Origin: Parapedobacter sp051400755
GTDB taxonomy: Bacteria > Bacteroidota > Bacteroidia > Sphingobacteriales > Sphingobacteriaceae
Direction: 5' to 3'
Length of the DNA stretch: 64,000 nt
Assembly: GCF_051400755.1 (NCBI RefSeq)
Contig: NZ_JBLFFL010000004.1
Coordinates: 299,603 to 363,602, forward strand
Shown: positions 45,272 through 52,839 of the stretch, piece by piece
Layout: each line of letters opens with the position of its first letter
How positions within the stretch are numbered: position 1 is the stretch's first letter
Position numbers and translations under genes: made by a program
Notes under the pieces: generated by a model
Database searches by the model: none
What the model saw: only the letters and a program-made list of their open reading frames with translations
Told to the model about the DNA's origin: nothing

Positions 45272-45484
45272 TTATTCAGTAACGTCTTGCTCGGGTAAGG
45301 TTTTCAACAGTTCCTTAGCAGAAACTTCTTTGACTTCACCATCAATTTTCACTACGAGGCTACCACCTTTCATAGCGGTTTCCTCGGCAAGTTTACGCAA
45401 TGCCTTCTGCACGCCGTAAAGCACCCGATCCGAAAAGGAAGCATGAGGTGGAAATGCGGATGTATTGCTATTGTCAAGTGCCAT
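45272..45484 (-). CDS. Small partner protein of the zeta-like kinase
   Basis: A 70-residue cytoplasmic protein (MALDNSNTSAFPPHASFSDR, then RVLYGVQKALRKLAEETAMK and VVKIDGEVKEVSA). Its start codon lies inside the last codons of the zeta-like gene (11-base overlap), so the two are translationally coupled. Small proteins of this shape regularly follow zeta-like kinases in Bacteroidota; an antitoxin role is plausible but not shown. Confidence 0.7.
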   Translation of the reverse strand: MALDNSNTSAFPPHASFSDRVLYGVQKALRKLAEETAMKGGSLVVKIDGEVKEVSAKELLKTLPEQDVTE

Positions 45485-46049
45485 TGCGCAGTCGTTGTAT
45501 AACACCCCAAATTTCGTCATTAAAGATTACTTTTCCAAATCCGTCATTTTGAGCGATGATTTCCGGAACCAAATCCATATTATCCACGATCATCCATTTA
45601 TCGCAATGCGGAATATACAAGTGCACCAAATTGTAAAGCCCCCGGAAGTACCGCCTCGTCACCACATCATCAGGGATGTGGTGGCCTCCCCCTGATACCC
45701 GCATGGCCACCCGTTTTATGGCCTGAACCGGTGAATCCAGCCAAAAAAACACAAGGATAACACTGTATCCTTTTTCCTTAGCCCCTCTAATCAACGACAC
45801 ATAGCTTCGCGTGGCTAAGGTGGTTTCAAAGGCAAAGTCTACTCCTTCTTCCAACAATTCGTGAATACGTCCAAGCATAATCCGGCCCGCTTCCAGCGCC
45901 ACGCTTTCGGGATTGAAAGGAGAAAGGCCTGCCGCAATGTTGTCTGCGTTCACAAACTCTTTGCAATCCAATATTTCCGGCAATATGGTATAACTGGCGG
46001 TAGTCTTCCCTGCCCCATTGCAGCCCGCTATGATGTAAAGATTCGGCAT
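45474..46049 (-). CDS. Zeta-toxin family P-loop kinase
   Basis: A 191-residue protein with Walker A AGCNGAGKTTAS at residues 8-19, the zeta substrate region FVNADNIAAGLSPFNPESVA near 33-52, the FAFETTLATRSY block and an arginine-rich lid (RVAMRVSGGGHHIPDDVVTR). Zeta toxins phosphorylate UDP-N-acetylglucosamine-type substrates, but many chromosomal relatives have other roles. No epsilon-type antitoxin precedes it; the small gene downstream is the only partner. Its first ~60 bases and upstream region are duplicated at 47401-47510. Confidence 0.85.
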   Translation of the reverse strand: MPNLYIIAGCNGAGKTTASYTILPEILDCKEFVNADNIAAGLSPFNPESVALEAGRIMLGRIHELLEEGVDFAFETTLATRSYVSLIRGAKEKGYSVILVFFWLDSPVQAIKRVAMRVSGGGHHIPDDVVTRRYFRGLYNLVHLYIPHCDKWMIVDNMDLVPEIIAQNDGFGKVIFNDEIWGVIQRLRNGT

Positions 46050-46090
46050 GAGGGCTGTAAGTTACAATATAGGTCGGAAAGCTGCAATGC
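45984..46090. repeat. Direct repeat covering the zeta gene 5' end, copy 1
   Basis: About 107 bases spanning the first 22 codons of the zeta-like gene and its upstream region. It is similar (about four fifths identical by eye) to 47401-47510 in the same orientation. Confidence 0.8.
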
Positions 46091-46104
46091 CTCGATAAAG
46101 TCGA

Positions 46105-46279
46105 AAGACCAAAACCATCATTTTCAGTCAACGGGTATTGCTGCTCATCAGCTTTGCGGCCTTGTACATCTGCGACTTAAGCCAGCTCATTATCCTGCCG
46201 GTCATATTCGGCTTGGGTACAGAGCTGTTCTTTGCCGTATTCCGCCTCAGCGGCAAATACGGCGAGCATGGCCTTTGAG
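46105..46279 (+). pseudogene. Remnant of conjugative-transposon gene traF (DUF4133)
   Basis: The plus strand carries VLLLISFAALYICDLSQLII followed by VIFGLGTELFFAVFRLSGKY and GEHGL before a stop. This matches the second membrane helix and the conserved RLxxKYGEHGL end of the DUF4133/TraF proteins of Bacteroidota conjugative transposons. The N-terminal half is missing. The next 200 bases hold two short open stretches (from ATG 46269, MAFERILKDSSFITLRRLTD, and DVHIEDEMRIDKAHCKLYPF) that were not recognised and look like further debris. Confidence 0.65.
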
Positions 46280-46620
46280 CGCATCCTGAAAGACAGTAGT
46301 TTTATCACGCTTCGCAGGCTGACCGATGACGAAATGGCCGGAACCTACAACCGTCCCGGTATCATCGAAAAATATTTCTTCCTGTAAAAAAGGGTGAGAA
46401 AACCATCCGTGATGTACATATCGAAGATGAGATGCGTATCGATAAGGCGCATTGCAAGCTGTACCCTTTCAGATGCGGAAGATTATTTAATGTGCTTTAT
46501 TGATCGGAAACGTTGTTTTTTTTGATTCGATCTCCTGCTTTGATACTCCTCAAAATATATATATCCCTATAAAGCCTTTCGTCTTACCAACCCGCAGCAT
46601 TTAGTACAACTTGCCTATGA

Positions 46621-47343
46621 TTAGAGCCTACCAAACAGCATGTGGCCGCAAACACGCATACCGGCTTTTAGCAATGTCGCTTTTGAAGCCTTATTACTTA
46701 TATTACAGCGTGCCGAAGGAATCCTGTTCAAGCGATACGCTTCCTTTTTCAGTTCCTGTGTGATAAAACTGCCCAATCCCTTTCGCCGGTGCCCTGCCTT
46801 CACTTCGTAGTAGATATCGATATAAGGATAGTTATAGCTCCGCACATAACCACCACTGGCCACCACCTCACCGTGTTGCTCTAATACATACTCCGAATCG
46901 GTATTGTCTTGGGTTTCACTTTTCCGAAAGATCGCACCATCAACCTTAAATTCTGTCTGAAAGCAATCTTCAAATAAAATTGCCTCTGCATTGATGTCTT
47001 TAGCATAATCAAACAGCAGGTTAACCAAAAACGTGTCGTTGCTTTGACAATTGAAAAACAGGGCATCCGATTCCTTTAAAAACTCGGGAAATATCTTGTC
47101 GGCCAAATGCCGGAACGGTTTTAACAGGTAAAATTCAAAAACCGTATCTCTGTTTTCCCGATCGTCTTTTCCCCATAAGGCCCCATGACCAACGGGCGAT
47201 CCCGCCACAGTAAAAAGATAAGCATCGGCCCAACCAGCGCCGTGGCATTTATCATATACAAACTGGAAAGGTATTTCCGCAAGCAATAGCTTCCGCAACT
47301 CCTCAATTTCAGCTTGTGTTGTCTTGGTGATTTCGAGTTGCAT
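46621..47343 (-). CDS. GNAT family N-acetyltransferase
   Basis: A 240-residue protein: an N-terminal segment (MQLEITKTTQAEIEELRKLL) and middle part of unclear function, then a C-terminal acetyltransferase domain with YIDIYYEVKAGHRRKGLGSF (the R-x-x-G-x-G acetyl-CoA loop as RRKGLG) and the closing CNISNKASKATLLKAGM. The open frame extends upstream to 47499, but that extension is the decayed zeta copy; the ATG at 47343 is the natural start. The substrate is unknown. Confidence 0.8.
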   Translation of the reverse strand: MQLEITKTTQAEIEELRKLLLAEIPFQFVYDKCHGAGWADAYLFTVAGSPVGHGALWGKDDRENRDTVFEFYLLKPFRHLADKIFPEFLKESDALFFNCQSNDTFLVNLLFDYAKDINAEAILFEDCFQTEFKVDGAIFRKSETQDNTDSEYVLEQHGEVVASGGYVRSYNYPYIDIYYEVKAGHRRKGLGSFITQELKKEAYRLNRIPSARCNISNKASKATLLKAGMRVCGHMLFGRL

Positions 47344-47400
47344 AACCCAGACTTTAAGTGAGTGGTTTAAAATTGTAAATGTAGCCAGCTGCAATGTTAA

Positions 47401-47510
47401 TATAGTATAACTGGCGGTGGTCTTTCCCGCCCCCCCTTGCAGTCTGTTATGACTTAAAGATTCAACATGAGAGGCGTAAGTTACAATATAGGCCGACAAG
47501 TTGCAAGCGC
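47401..47510 (-). pseudogene. Truncated duplicate of the zeta gene 5' end, copy 2
   Basis: Repeats the zeta-like promoter region and first codons (MLNL then a stop; GGAGKTTASYTIL is recovered only after a frame change) and then breaks off before the GNAT gene. It is not translatable as a kinase. Confidence 0.75.
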
Positions 47511-47523
47511 CTGGAGATGCTGC

Positions 47524-48417
47524 TTAAGAGCTAATTTCTAGCTTATATCCTTTGCCGCGTATAACAACGATGTTGATATTGGGATCAACTTCCAGTTTTT
47601 TTCTAAGTTTTGATATGAACATATCCAGGCTACGGCCTACAACAACACCTTCGTCTTCCCATATCTCTTTTTGAAGCCTACTTCTCTCAATCGTCTCGTT
47701 GGGAGACAACGCAAAAATGAGCAGTATACGCGTTTCAGTACCGGTTAAGTCTATCGTCTTTCCATTTATGATGAGCTTACGAGTCTTCGCGTCGAACAAT
47801 ACTGTACCTAACGTGAACAAACTGGTATGCTGACCGTCAGGTACATCTCTCCGCGGCTTAACGGATCTCAAAAAAAGAAAACCAACAAATGCTAAAAAGG
47901 GCAGGCTGCCCAGCAGATATCCATTCTTCGCTGCATTTATTCTTGTCGGTTCGAATTTGATGTTGATCATGTAACATGCCATGGGTTGCTCTCTTCCTAT
48001 GCATGCTACAATATCATCTTTTTTATTTTTGGATATCGCGTATCCGTAGGCTACACTGGAGTTGCCACAATTCAGCACGTTAACAACATAATCACGTGCG
48101 AGCGGGTCTTTGGCCAACAAACGCCGGGTAGTATTCACCAGGGAGTCCGGTTGAAAAGTAAGATCATTCTCAAACCTGATTTGGTATTCATTTTTTGCGA
48201 TCTTTTCTACCGGGAGTACCCTTGATGTACTATCGCCCGACTGCAAGAGTAGTTCATGTCCGATCCTGCGAAGCAAAACTTCCCTCCTGGCGATCTCAAA
48301 GTCGTCTTCACTTCCATCCATACTGAAAGCCACGGAGATTACAGAGATAAACAGGAGTAGTATCAATCCGAACAGGTATTTGCGTTTTCCGGCGGGGAGA
48401 TTTTGACTAACATGCAT
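47524..48417 (-). CDS. Membrane-spanning winged-helix transcriptional regulator
   Basis: A 297-residue one-component regulator. One membrane helix (YLFGLILLLFISVISVAF, ~14-31) is followed by a periplasmic sensor region of about 135 residues with a Cys pair (VLNCGNSS and VACIGREQ), then a second helix near 168-185. A cytoplasmic OmpR/PhoB-type winged helix follows (residues ~200-297; TGTETRILLIFALSPNETIE, VGRSLDMFISKLRKKL, RGKGYKL). Unlike ToxR or CadC the DNA-binding domain is at the C-terminus. No kinase gene is nearby. It diverges from yceI across a gap with TTTACA repeats, a likely autoregulatory site. Confidence 0.85.
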   Translation of the reverse strand: MHVSQNLPAGKRKYLFGLILLLFISVISVAFSMDGSEDDFEIARREVLLRRIGHELLLQSGDSTSRVLPVEKIAKNEYQIRFENDLTFQPDSLVNTTRRLLAKDPLARDYVVNVLNCGNSSVAYGYAISKNKKDDIVACIGREQPMACYMINIKFEPTRINAAKNGYLLGSLPFLAFVGFLFLRSVKPRRDVPDGQHTSLFTLGTVLFDAKTRKLIINGKTIDLTGTETRILLIFALSPNETIERSRLQKEIWEDEGVVVGRSLDMFISKLRKKLEVDPNINIVVIRGKGYKLEISS

Positions 48418-48426
48418 AATGTCAAG

Positions 48427-48460
48427 TTTTTATTTACAAAGTTTACATTTTTATTTACAA
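48427..48460. promoter_or_regulatory. TTTACA repeats in the regulator-yceI gap
   Basis: TTTTTATTTACAA occurs at 48427-48439 and again at 48448-48460, 21 bases (two helical turns) apart, with a third TTTACA at 48442. Direct repeats of this kind suit OmpR-type winged-helix proteins, such as the one encoded next door. Confidence 0.5.
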
Positions 48461-48520
48461 TCCTGCTTCCTCGGATGGAAAGATATCAACGTAATTTCGC
48501 TGAATCAACTTTGATAGGAT

Positions 48521-49156
48521 ATGAAGAATAAAAGAAACGTTTTTTACAGCCTGCTTATCATGCTAGCAGGAGTAATTTATTTTCCTGCACAAGGTCAGCA
48601 AAAAAATGGCGCCAAGCCTGTCATTTACCAGCTCGATGTTAAAAAAAGTAAATTGTTTTGGAAGGCTCCCCAAAACCGGCATAATGGTTTTATATTATTT
48701 AATTCGGGCACCCTTAGCAATTTTACTAACGGCCGACCAACCCGGGGCATCTTCAGTATGAATATGAACAGTATGAGGAGTACTGACGAAGCCTCAGCTG
48801 CCGGAAGAAAAAAGGTTGATGATGAGCTGAGAAGCGAGAATTTCTTTGCTGTTTCAAGATATCCTACTGCCACCATGCTTGTCCAACAGATACGTCCAGA
48901 ACGGAACCCTGCTACCTATAGGGTTTCGGGTGAGTTGACCATCAAGGGTGTGACTAAACCCATTGAATTTACCACTATTATGAAGCAGAACGACAGTACG
49001 ATTACCGCAACGGCAAACTTGAACATTGCCCGCGCAAACTGGAATATCAATCATCAACCGAAGCCCACATCCTGGAACATCTTTGACCGACTGAAAGACG
49101 ATCTTGTTGACGAAGAGATCCCGGTGAGTCTGGAACTGGTGTTTACTAAGAAATGA
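48521..49156 (+). CDS. YceI family periplasmic lipid-binding protein
   Basis: A 211-residue protein with signal peptide ending YFPAQGQ and the YceI beta-barrel pattern: YQLDVKKSKLFWKAPQN at the start, then DDELRSENFFAVSRYPTATM, and SGELTIKGVTKPIEFTTIMK near the end. YceI proteins bind long polyisoprenoid-type ligands in a barrel; the physiological role is usually unknown. It is divergent from the membrane winged-helix regulator, which may control it. Confidence 0.88.
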   Translation: MKNKRNVFYSLLIMLAGVIYFPAQGQQKNGAKPVIYQLDVKKSKLFWKAPQNRHNGFILFNSGTLSNFTNGRPTRGIFSMNMNSMRSTDEASAAGRKKVDDELRSENFFAVSRYPTATMLVQQIRPERNPATYRVSGELTIKGVTKPIEFTTIMKQNDSTITATANLNIARANWNINHQPKPTSWNIFDRLKDDLVDEEIPVSLELVFTKK

Positions 49157-49179
49157 TTTTAAGGTAATAAAAAGAAAAA

Positions 49180-50220
49180 ATGATGAAATACGTACATGTA
49201 TATGCTTTGTTCTTGATGTTTGTTTTTAACACTTCCTGTAAAGGACAAAACAAAACAGACCTCCCAAAAGAAAATATCAAGTCTGAAACCAAAGACATAA
49301 CCACTTCCAACGGGCCTAACGGCATCGTTCGTACAATCAAGCAAGATAGAAAGGGCAACATTTGGATTGCCTCATGGGAAGGTGTTTTTCGATACGATGG
49401 AAAATCGTTTACTAATATCACCAGTAAAGTGAGTTCGGCCCGCTTCTTTTCTGTTTTAGAAGATAGAAAAGGGAATTTTTGGTTCGCTTCCATTGGCTCC
49501 GGGGTTTATTACTACAATGGGAAATCGTTTCGAAATTTTACAACTAGGGATGGGCTTGCTAATGATCGGGTTACTAATATTTATGAAGATAAAACCGGTA
49601 ATATTTGGTTCGGCACTGAAGTCGGAGCAAGCCGTTACGATGGGAAATCCTTTCAAAATTTTAAAATGAACGCGGCCCCTCCCGTTACTGAGGTTGATTC
49701 TGTCCACGTATCAGTTTACCAACGTCCGCTTCTGGAAGGTCATTGGATGCATAATGATGTCAATGCTATCATTGAAGACAAAACAGGAAAACTTTGGTTG
49801 GGTACAAGAGGCTATGCCAGCGTTTATGATGGAAAGACATTTACCACCATAACCAATAAAGACGGCAAGGCTTTCGCGAATGTTCGTTCGATAATCAAAG
49901 ACAAAAAAGGCAATATTTGGCTCGGTGGCAACGATGGCCTTTGGCGCTATGACGGCAGTACATTTACCAATTTTACCCAGCAGTTTGTTGGTTATGTCTA
50001 CGAAGACAAAAAGGGCAATATTTGGACCAGTTCAGAAGAAAGCCCGAGGGGTAGTTGGGCACTTTCCCGTTATGATGTAAAAACATTGTCTGATAATAAG
50101 CCTACTGTAACCAAAATAAAGTCAGGAGAAGGAATGATTTTTGGGATTTTGGAAGCTAATGATGGGAGTATTTGGTTTGGCACAGGAGATGGGGCATATC
50201 GCTATGATGGAATTCGATAA
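49180..50220 (+). CDS. Lipoprotein beta-propeller with two-component-regulator propeller repeats
   Basis: A 346-residue lipoprotein (lipobox FNTSC, Cys20) built of about seven repeats of the form DRKGNIWIASWEGVFRYDGK. These repeats form the periplasmic sensor half of hybrid two-component systems in Bacteroidota. Here no histidine kinase or DNA-binding domain follows: the protein ends after the last blade (DGSIWFGTGDGAYRYDG). It may bind a ligand at the membrane surface or be a stand-alone descendant of such a sensor. It follows yceI by 23 bases. Confidence 0.85.
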   Translation: MMKYVHVYALFLMFVFNTSCKGQNKTDLPKENIKSETKDITTSNGPNGIVRTIKQDRKGNIWIASWEGVFRYDGKSFTNITSKVSSARFFSVLEDRKGNFWFASIGSGVYYYNGKSFRNFTTRDGLANDRVTNIYEDKTGNIWFGTEVGASRYDGKSFQNFKMNAAPPVTEVDSVHVSVYQRPLLEGHWMHNDVNAIIEDKTGKLWLGTRGYASVYDGKTFTTITNKDGKAFANVRSIIKDKKGNIWLGGNDGLWRYDGSTFTNFTQQFVGYVYEDKKGNIWTSSEESPRGSWALSRYDVKTLSDNKPTVTKIKSGEGMIFGILEANDGSIWFGTGDGAYRYDGIR

Positions 50221-50238
50221 CAACCCAACTTGGGGTAC

Positions 50239-50283
50239 AAAGCCGGATTAATACTCTCCATTCAGCATCAATCCGGCTTTTTA
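50239..50283. terminator. Bidirectional terminator between convergent genes
   Basis: An 11-bp stem AAAGCCGGATT/AATCCGGCTTT with a 20-base loop is followed by a T-rich end on the plus strand and preceded by an A run serving the minus strand. It separates the propeller gene from the siderophore receptor gene. Confidence 0.7.
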
Positions 50284-50302
50284 TTATACAATTAGCGCCC
50301 CC

Positions 50303-52723
50303 TTAAAATTTATAAGCAAAGCTCACCGCGAAATTGCGCGGACGCTGGGGATTGACCGACCAGTATCCGATGTAGTATTCCTCATTGGTCACGTTATTCA
50401 AATTGAATGTCAGTCGGTAATGCGCCGCATTGTAGAACAGGCTGGTATTCAACAGCGTGTAGCTGGGCAGGTAAAAAATACCGGTCACGCTGTTGTCAAT
50501 CACTTTATATCGACCAGCGTAATTTCCGCCGAGGCCTAACCCGAAATTTTTCAGCTTTCCGTTGGTAAGCGTATAAGTCGCCCAGAGATTGGCCAGGTGT
50601 TGCGGTCCCTGTCCGCCCGGAGCCCTCCCCGGTTCGGAGTAAAAATCATCTGCGTCGCCTTCGATAACTTTGGTTTCGTTATAGCTGTATCCGGCAATCA
50701 GGTTAAACTCGGGTACCGGGCTGTAATTGACATCCGCTTCAATCCCCCTGCTGCCTACCTTGCCTCCTTGGATGGCGTTGAGCGGATTAGCCGGGTCGGG
50801 CATCACCCTGTTGCTCACCTTGATATCATAGGCGGAAACAGTGGCAAATAAGGTATTGTTCAAGAGGTTGGCCTTGACGCCGACCTCCGTCTGGTTGGCC
50901 TGTTCCGGCCGGAATGATTTAATACGGGTATTGCCGCCATCGGCGTCGGACACCTGCTGGGGAGCGACGTTGATAAACGCATTCATATAATTGGCAAAAA
51001 GCGATACTTTATCCAATATCGGCTGATACACCAGTCCAAATTTAGGCGACAGGGCGACCTGGTCAAAGTCGTCTTCATCCGTGTCACGCTCTCCTTTGGC
51101 GTCAAAATAATCGAGGCGCAAACTGGCCATGGCCATCAGGCCCGGCGTGAGGTTGAGCACGTCGGAGACATAGGCACTGTATGAACTACGGCTGATGTTG
51201 CTATTGGTTCCCTCCATGGTACCCAGCAGATTTTCAATGGACGCCTGCGTGAGGTATACCGGCGGAAGCCCCGCGCCGGTGAACGGATCCGTGTAGGTGA
51301 CATCGCCCTGCGGTGTTACGTTGCGGGCAAACGCCCAGCCCGAACCATTGTCGATCATGTTCATGTGATAAAAGTCCAACCCGATAAGCAACCGGTTTCG
51401 GAGATTGCCCAATTTGAAATCACCGTTGAAATTCTGTTGAATATCCGTGGTACTGGTGGTTTGCAATTCCTTATGGAAATATTGGCTAAAATAGTTGTCG
51501 CCTGCAACATCATCCCATATATACGTATAATACCCATCGGATTTCACCGTGCCGCGTGAAAAGGCGGTTTGCGATGTCCACTGATCGGATAACTTATACA
51601 CCATCTGTCCCTGCAGCGTATACCGCGGGTTCTTTATGGTGATATCATTACTGGTAAACGACAGATCGTTGTTGAGATTCAACTCCGCTATGGTGGTAAA
51701 GTCGAGCGGACTCAGCCTATCGGAATGGAAGAACACCGGAGCCGCCGCCCGTTTCTCTTCAAGTATCTCGGCAGTGAAGTGGAAGGAAAGCCGGTCATTC
51801 ACCTCATAAACAAGGGATGGTGCAATGAAAAAGGATTTTTTGAATCCGGCATCCTGGAAACTGTTTTCCGAATGATAAGCCGTATTGATACGCACTGCGA
51901 TTTTCTCTGTTTTACTGAGCGGCGTATTGACATCGGCGGTCATGCGGTTCAGTCCAAAGCTGCCGAAGTGGTAAGACACTTCGCCCCCAAAATTAAAATA
52001 CGGTTTCTTGGTGACAGTATTGATCAGCCCCCCATAGCTATAAAAGCTACCGCCGAATAAGGTGCCCGATGGACCTTTGATCACTTCGATCTGTTCTACA
52101 TTGGCAGGGTCAAGGTTGCCGCTGGTGAGACCGGGCAGGCCGTTGTATAACACGGGCTGTGCATCGAAGCCCCGCAGCGCAAAATACGCCGCCCCATCGC
52201 CTGCCCTGCCTGTGGATTCCCACGTACGCGTGATGCCCGGCACATTGCGCATCGCATCGTCATAGTTCGTTATGCCCTGCTGCTTGAGCAGCTCGGCGGA
52301 GACCGTGTTATACACCTGCGGGTTTTCCAAATTCTTCAGGGGCATTTTAGCAATAATCCGGTTCTCTCTGTTCGGGTTCCTGGCAGATACCATGACCTCC
52401 CGCAGCTGTTCAGCGGTCTCTTTTAAGACGAAACGGACTTCGGCGGTTTGTCCCGACTTGACCTCAACGGCCTGTTCCTGGCTTTCCAGTCCGATGAGCG
52501 AAGCCCGCAACGTGTACGAGCCGGGCTGTAGATCATTGATTTCGAAATATCCGTTCTTATCCGTGGATGCACCTTTGCGCATTCCATCGATCGTAACGCT
52601 TACCGACGCGGCGGGATCCCGATCGGCCGTGTTCACCCAGCCGTTGATCTTCCCGGTTTGAGCGAATGACAGGTTGATGGCTAATAGTAATAAAATGGCG
52701 CTATAGCTTATTTTTCCTTTCAT
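50303..52723 (-). CDS. TonB-dependent siderophore receptor (second)
   Basis: An 806-residue outer-membrane receptor: signal peptide MKGKISYSAILLLLAINLSF, carboxypeptidase-like domain (INGWVNTADRDPAASVSVTI), plug with GRAGDGAAYFALRGF and EQIEVIKGPSGTLFGGSF, and a barrel ending RPRNFAVSFAYKF. It is closely related to the receptor at 23661-26243 but stands alone, without PepSY or small membrane genes, so it must rely on shared inner-membrane steps. The start is the ATG at 52723; longer in-frame starts lack a signal peptide. A candidate iron operator lies 29 bases upstream. Confidence 0.92.
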   Translation of the reverse strand: MKGKISYSAILLLLAINLSFAQTGKINGWVNTADRDPAASVSVTIDGMRKGASTDKNGYFEINDLQPGSYTLRASLIGLESQEQAVEVKSGQTAEVRFVLKETAEQLREVMVSARNPNRENRIIAKMPLKNLENPQVYNTVSAELLKQQGITNYDDAMRNVPGITRTWESTGRAGDGAAYFALRGFDAQPVLYNGLPGLTSGNLDPANVEQIEVIKGPSGTLFGGSFYSYGGLINTVTKKPYFNFGGEVSYHFGSFGLNRMTADVNTPLSKTEKIAVRINTAYHSENSFQDAGFKKSFFIAPSLVYEVNDRLSFHFTAEILEEKRAAAPVFFHSDRLSPLDFTTIAELNLNNDLSFTSNDITIKNPRYTLQGQMVYKLSDQWTSQTAFSRGTVKSDGYYTYIWDDVAGDNYFSQYFHKELQTTSTTDIQQNFNGDFKLGNLRNRLLIGLDFYHMNMIDNGSGWAFARNVTPQGDVTYTDPFTGAGLPPVYLTQASIENLLGTMEGTNSNISRSSYSAYVSDVLNLTPGLMAMASLRLDYFDAKGERDTDEDDFDQVALSPKFGLVYQPILDKVSLFANYMNAFINVAPQQVSDADGGNTRIKSFRPEQANQTEVGVKANLLNNTLFATVSAYDIKVSNRVMPDPANPLNAIQGGKVGSRGIEADVNYSPVPEFNLIAGYSYNETKVIEGDADDFYSEPGRAPGGQGPQHLANLWATYTLTNGKLKNFGLGLGGNYAGRYKVIDNSVTGIFYLPSYTLLNTSLFYNAAHYRLTFNLNNVTNEEYYIGYWSVNPQRPRNFAVSFAYKF

Positions 52724-52751
52724 GATTTTCAATTTGTTGGCGAAACTACTA

Positions 52752-52768
52752 TTTAAAACCATTCTAAA
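52752..52768. promoter_or_regulatory. Candidate iron-responsive operator before the second receptor
   Basis: TTTAAAACCATTCTAAA (TTTAGAATGGTTTTAAA on the other strand) matches the element at 26246-26262 in 14 of 17 bases. It lies in the gap between the divergent receptor and helicase genes. Confidence 0.45.
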
Positions 52769-52817
52769 CAAAATAAGTGTACAAAAATTTCTCTGACCTA
52801 TTCCGCCGCTTTTGCCG

Positions 52818-52825
52818 TACCTTTG
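52818..52825 (+). promoter_or_regulatory. -7 promoter element of the helicase gene
   Basis: TACCTTTG is a full match to TAnnTTTG; initiation near 52832 supports the start codon at 52840 rather than 52777. Confidence 0.5.
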
Positions 52826-52839
52826 ATGCGAATTCGCCC

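Noticed and set aside
47344..47499. Walker A-like GGAGKTTASYTIL in an N-terminal extension of the GNAT gene
   Set aside because: It is the decayed second copy of the zeta gene start read through into the GNAT frame; the natural GNAT start is the ATG at 47343.
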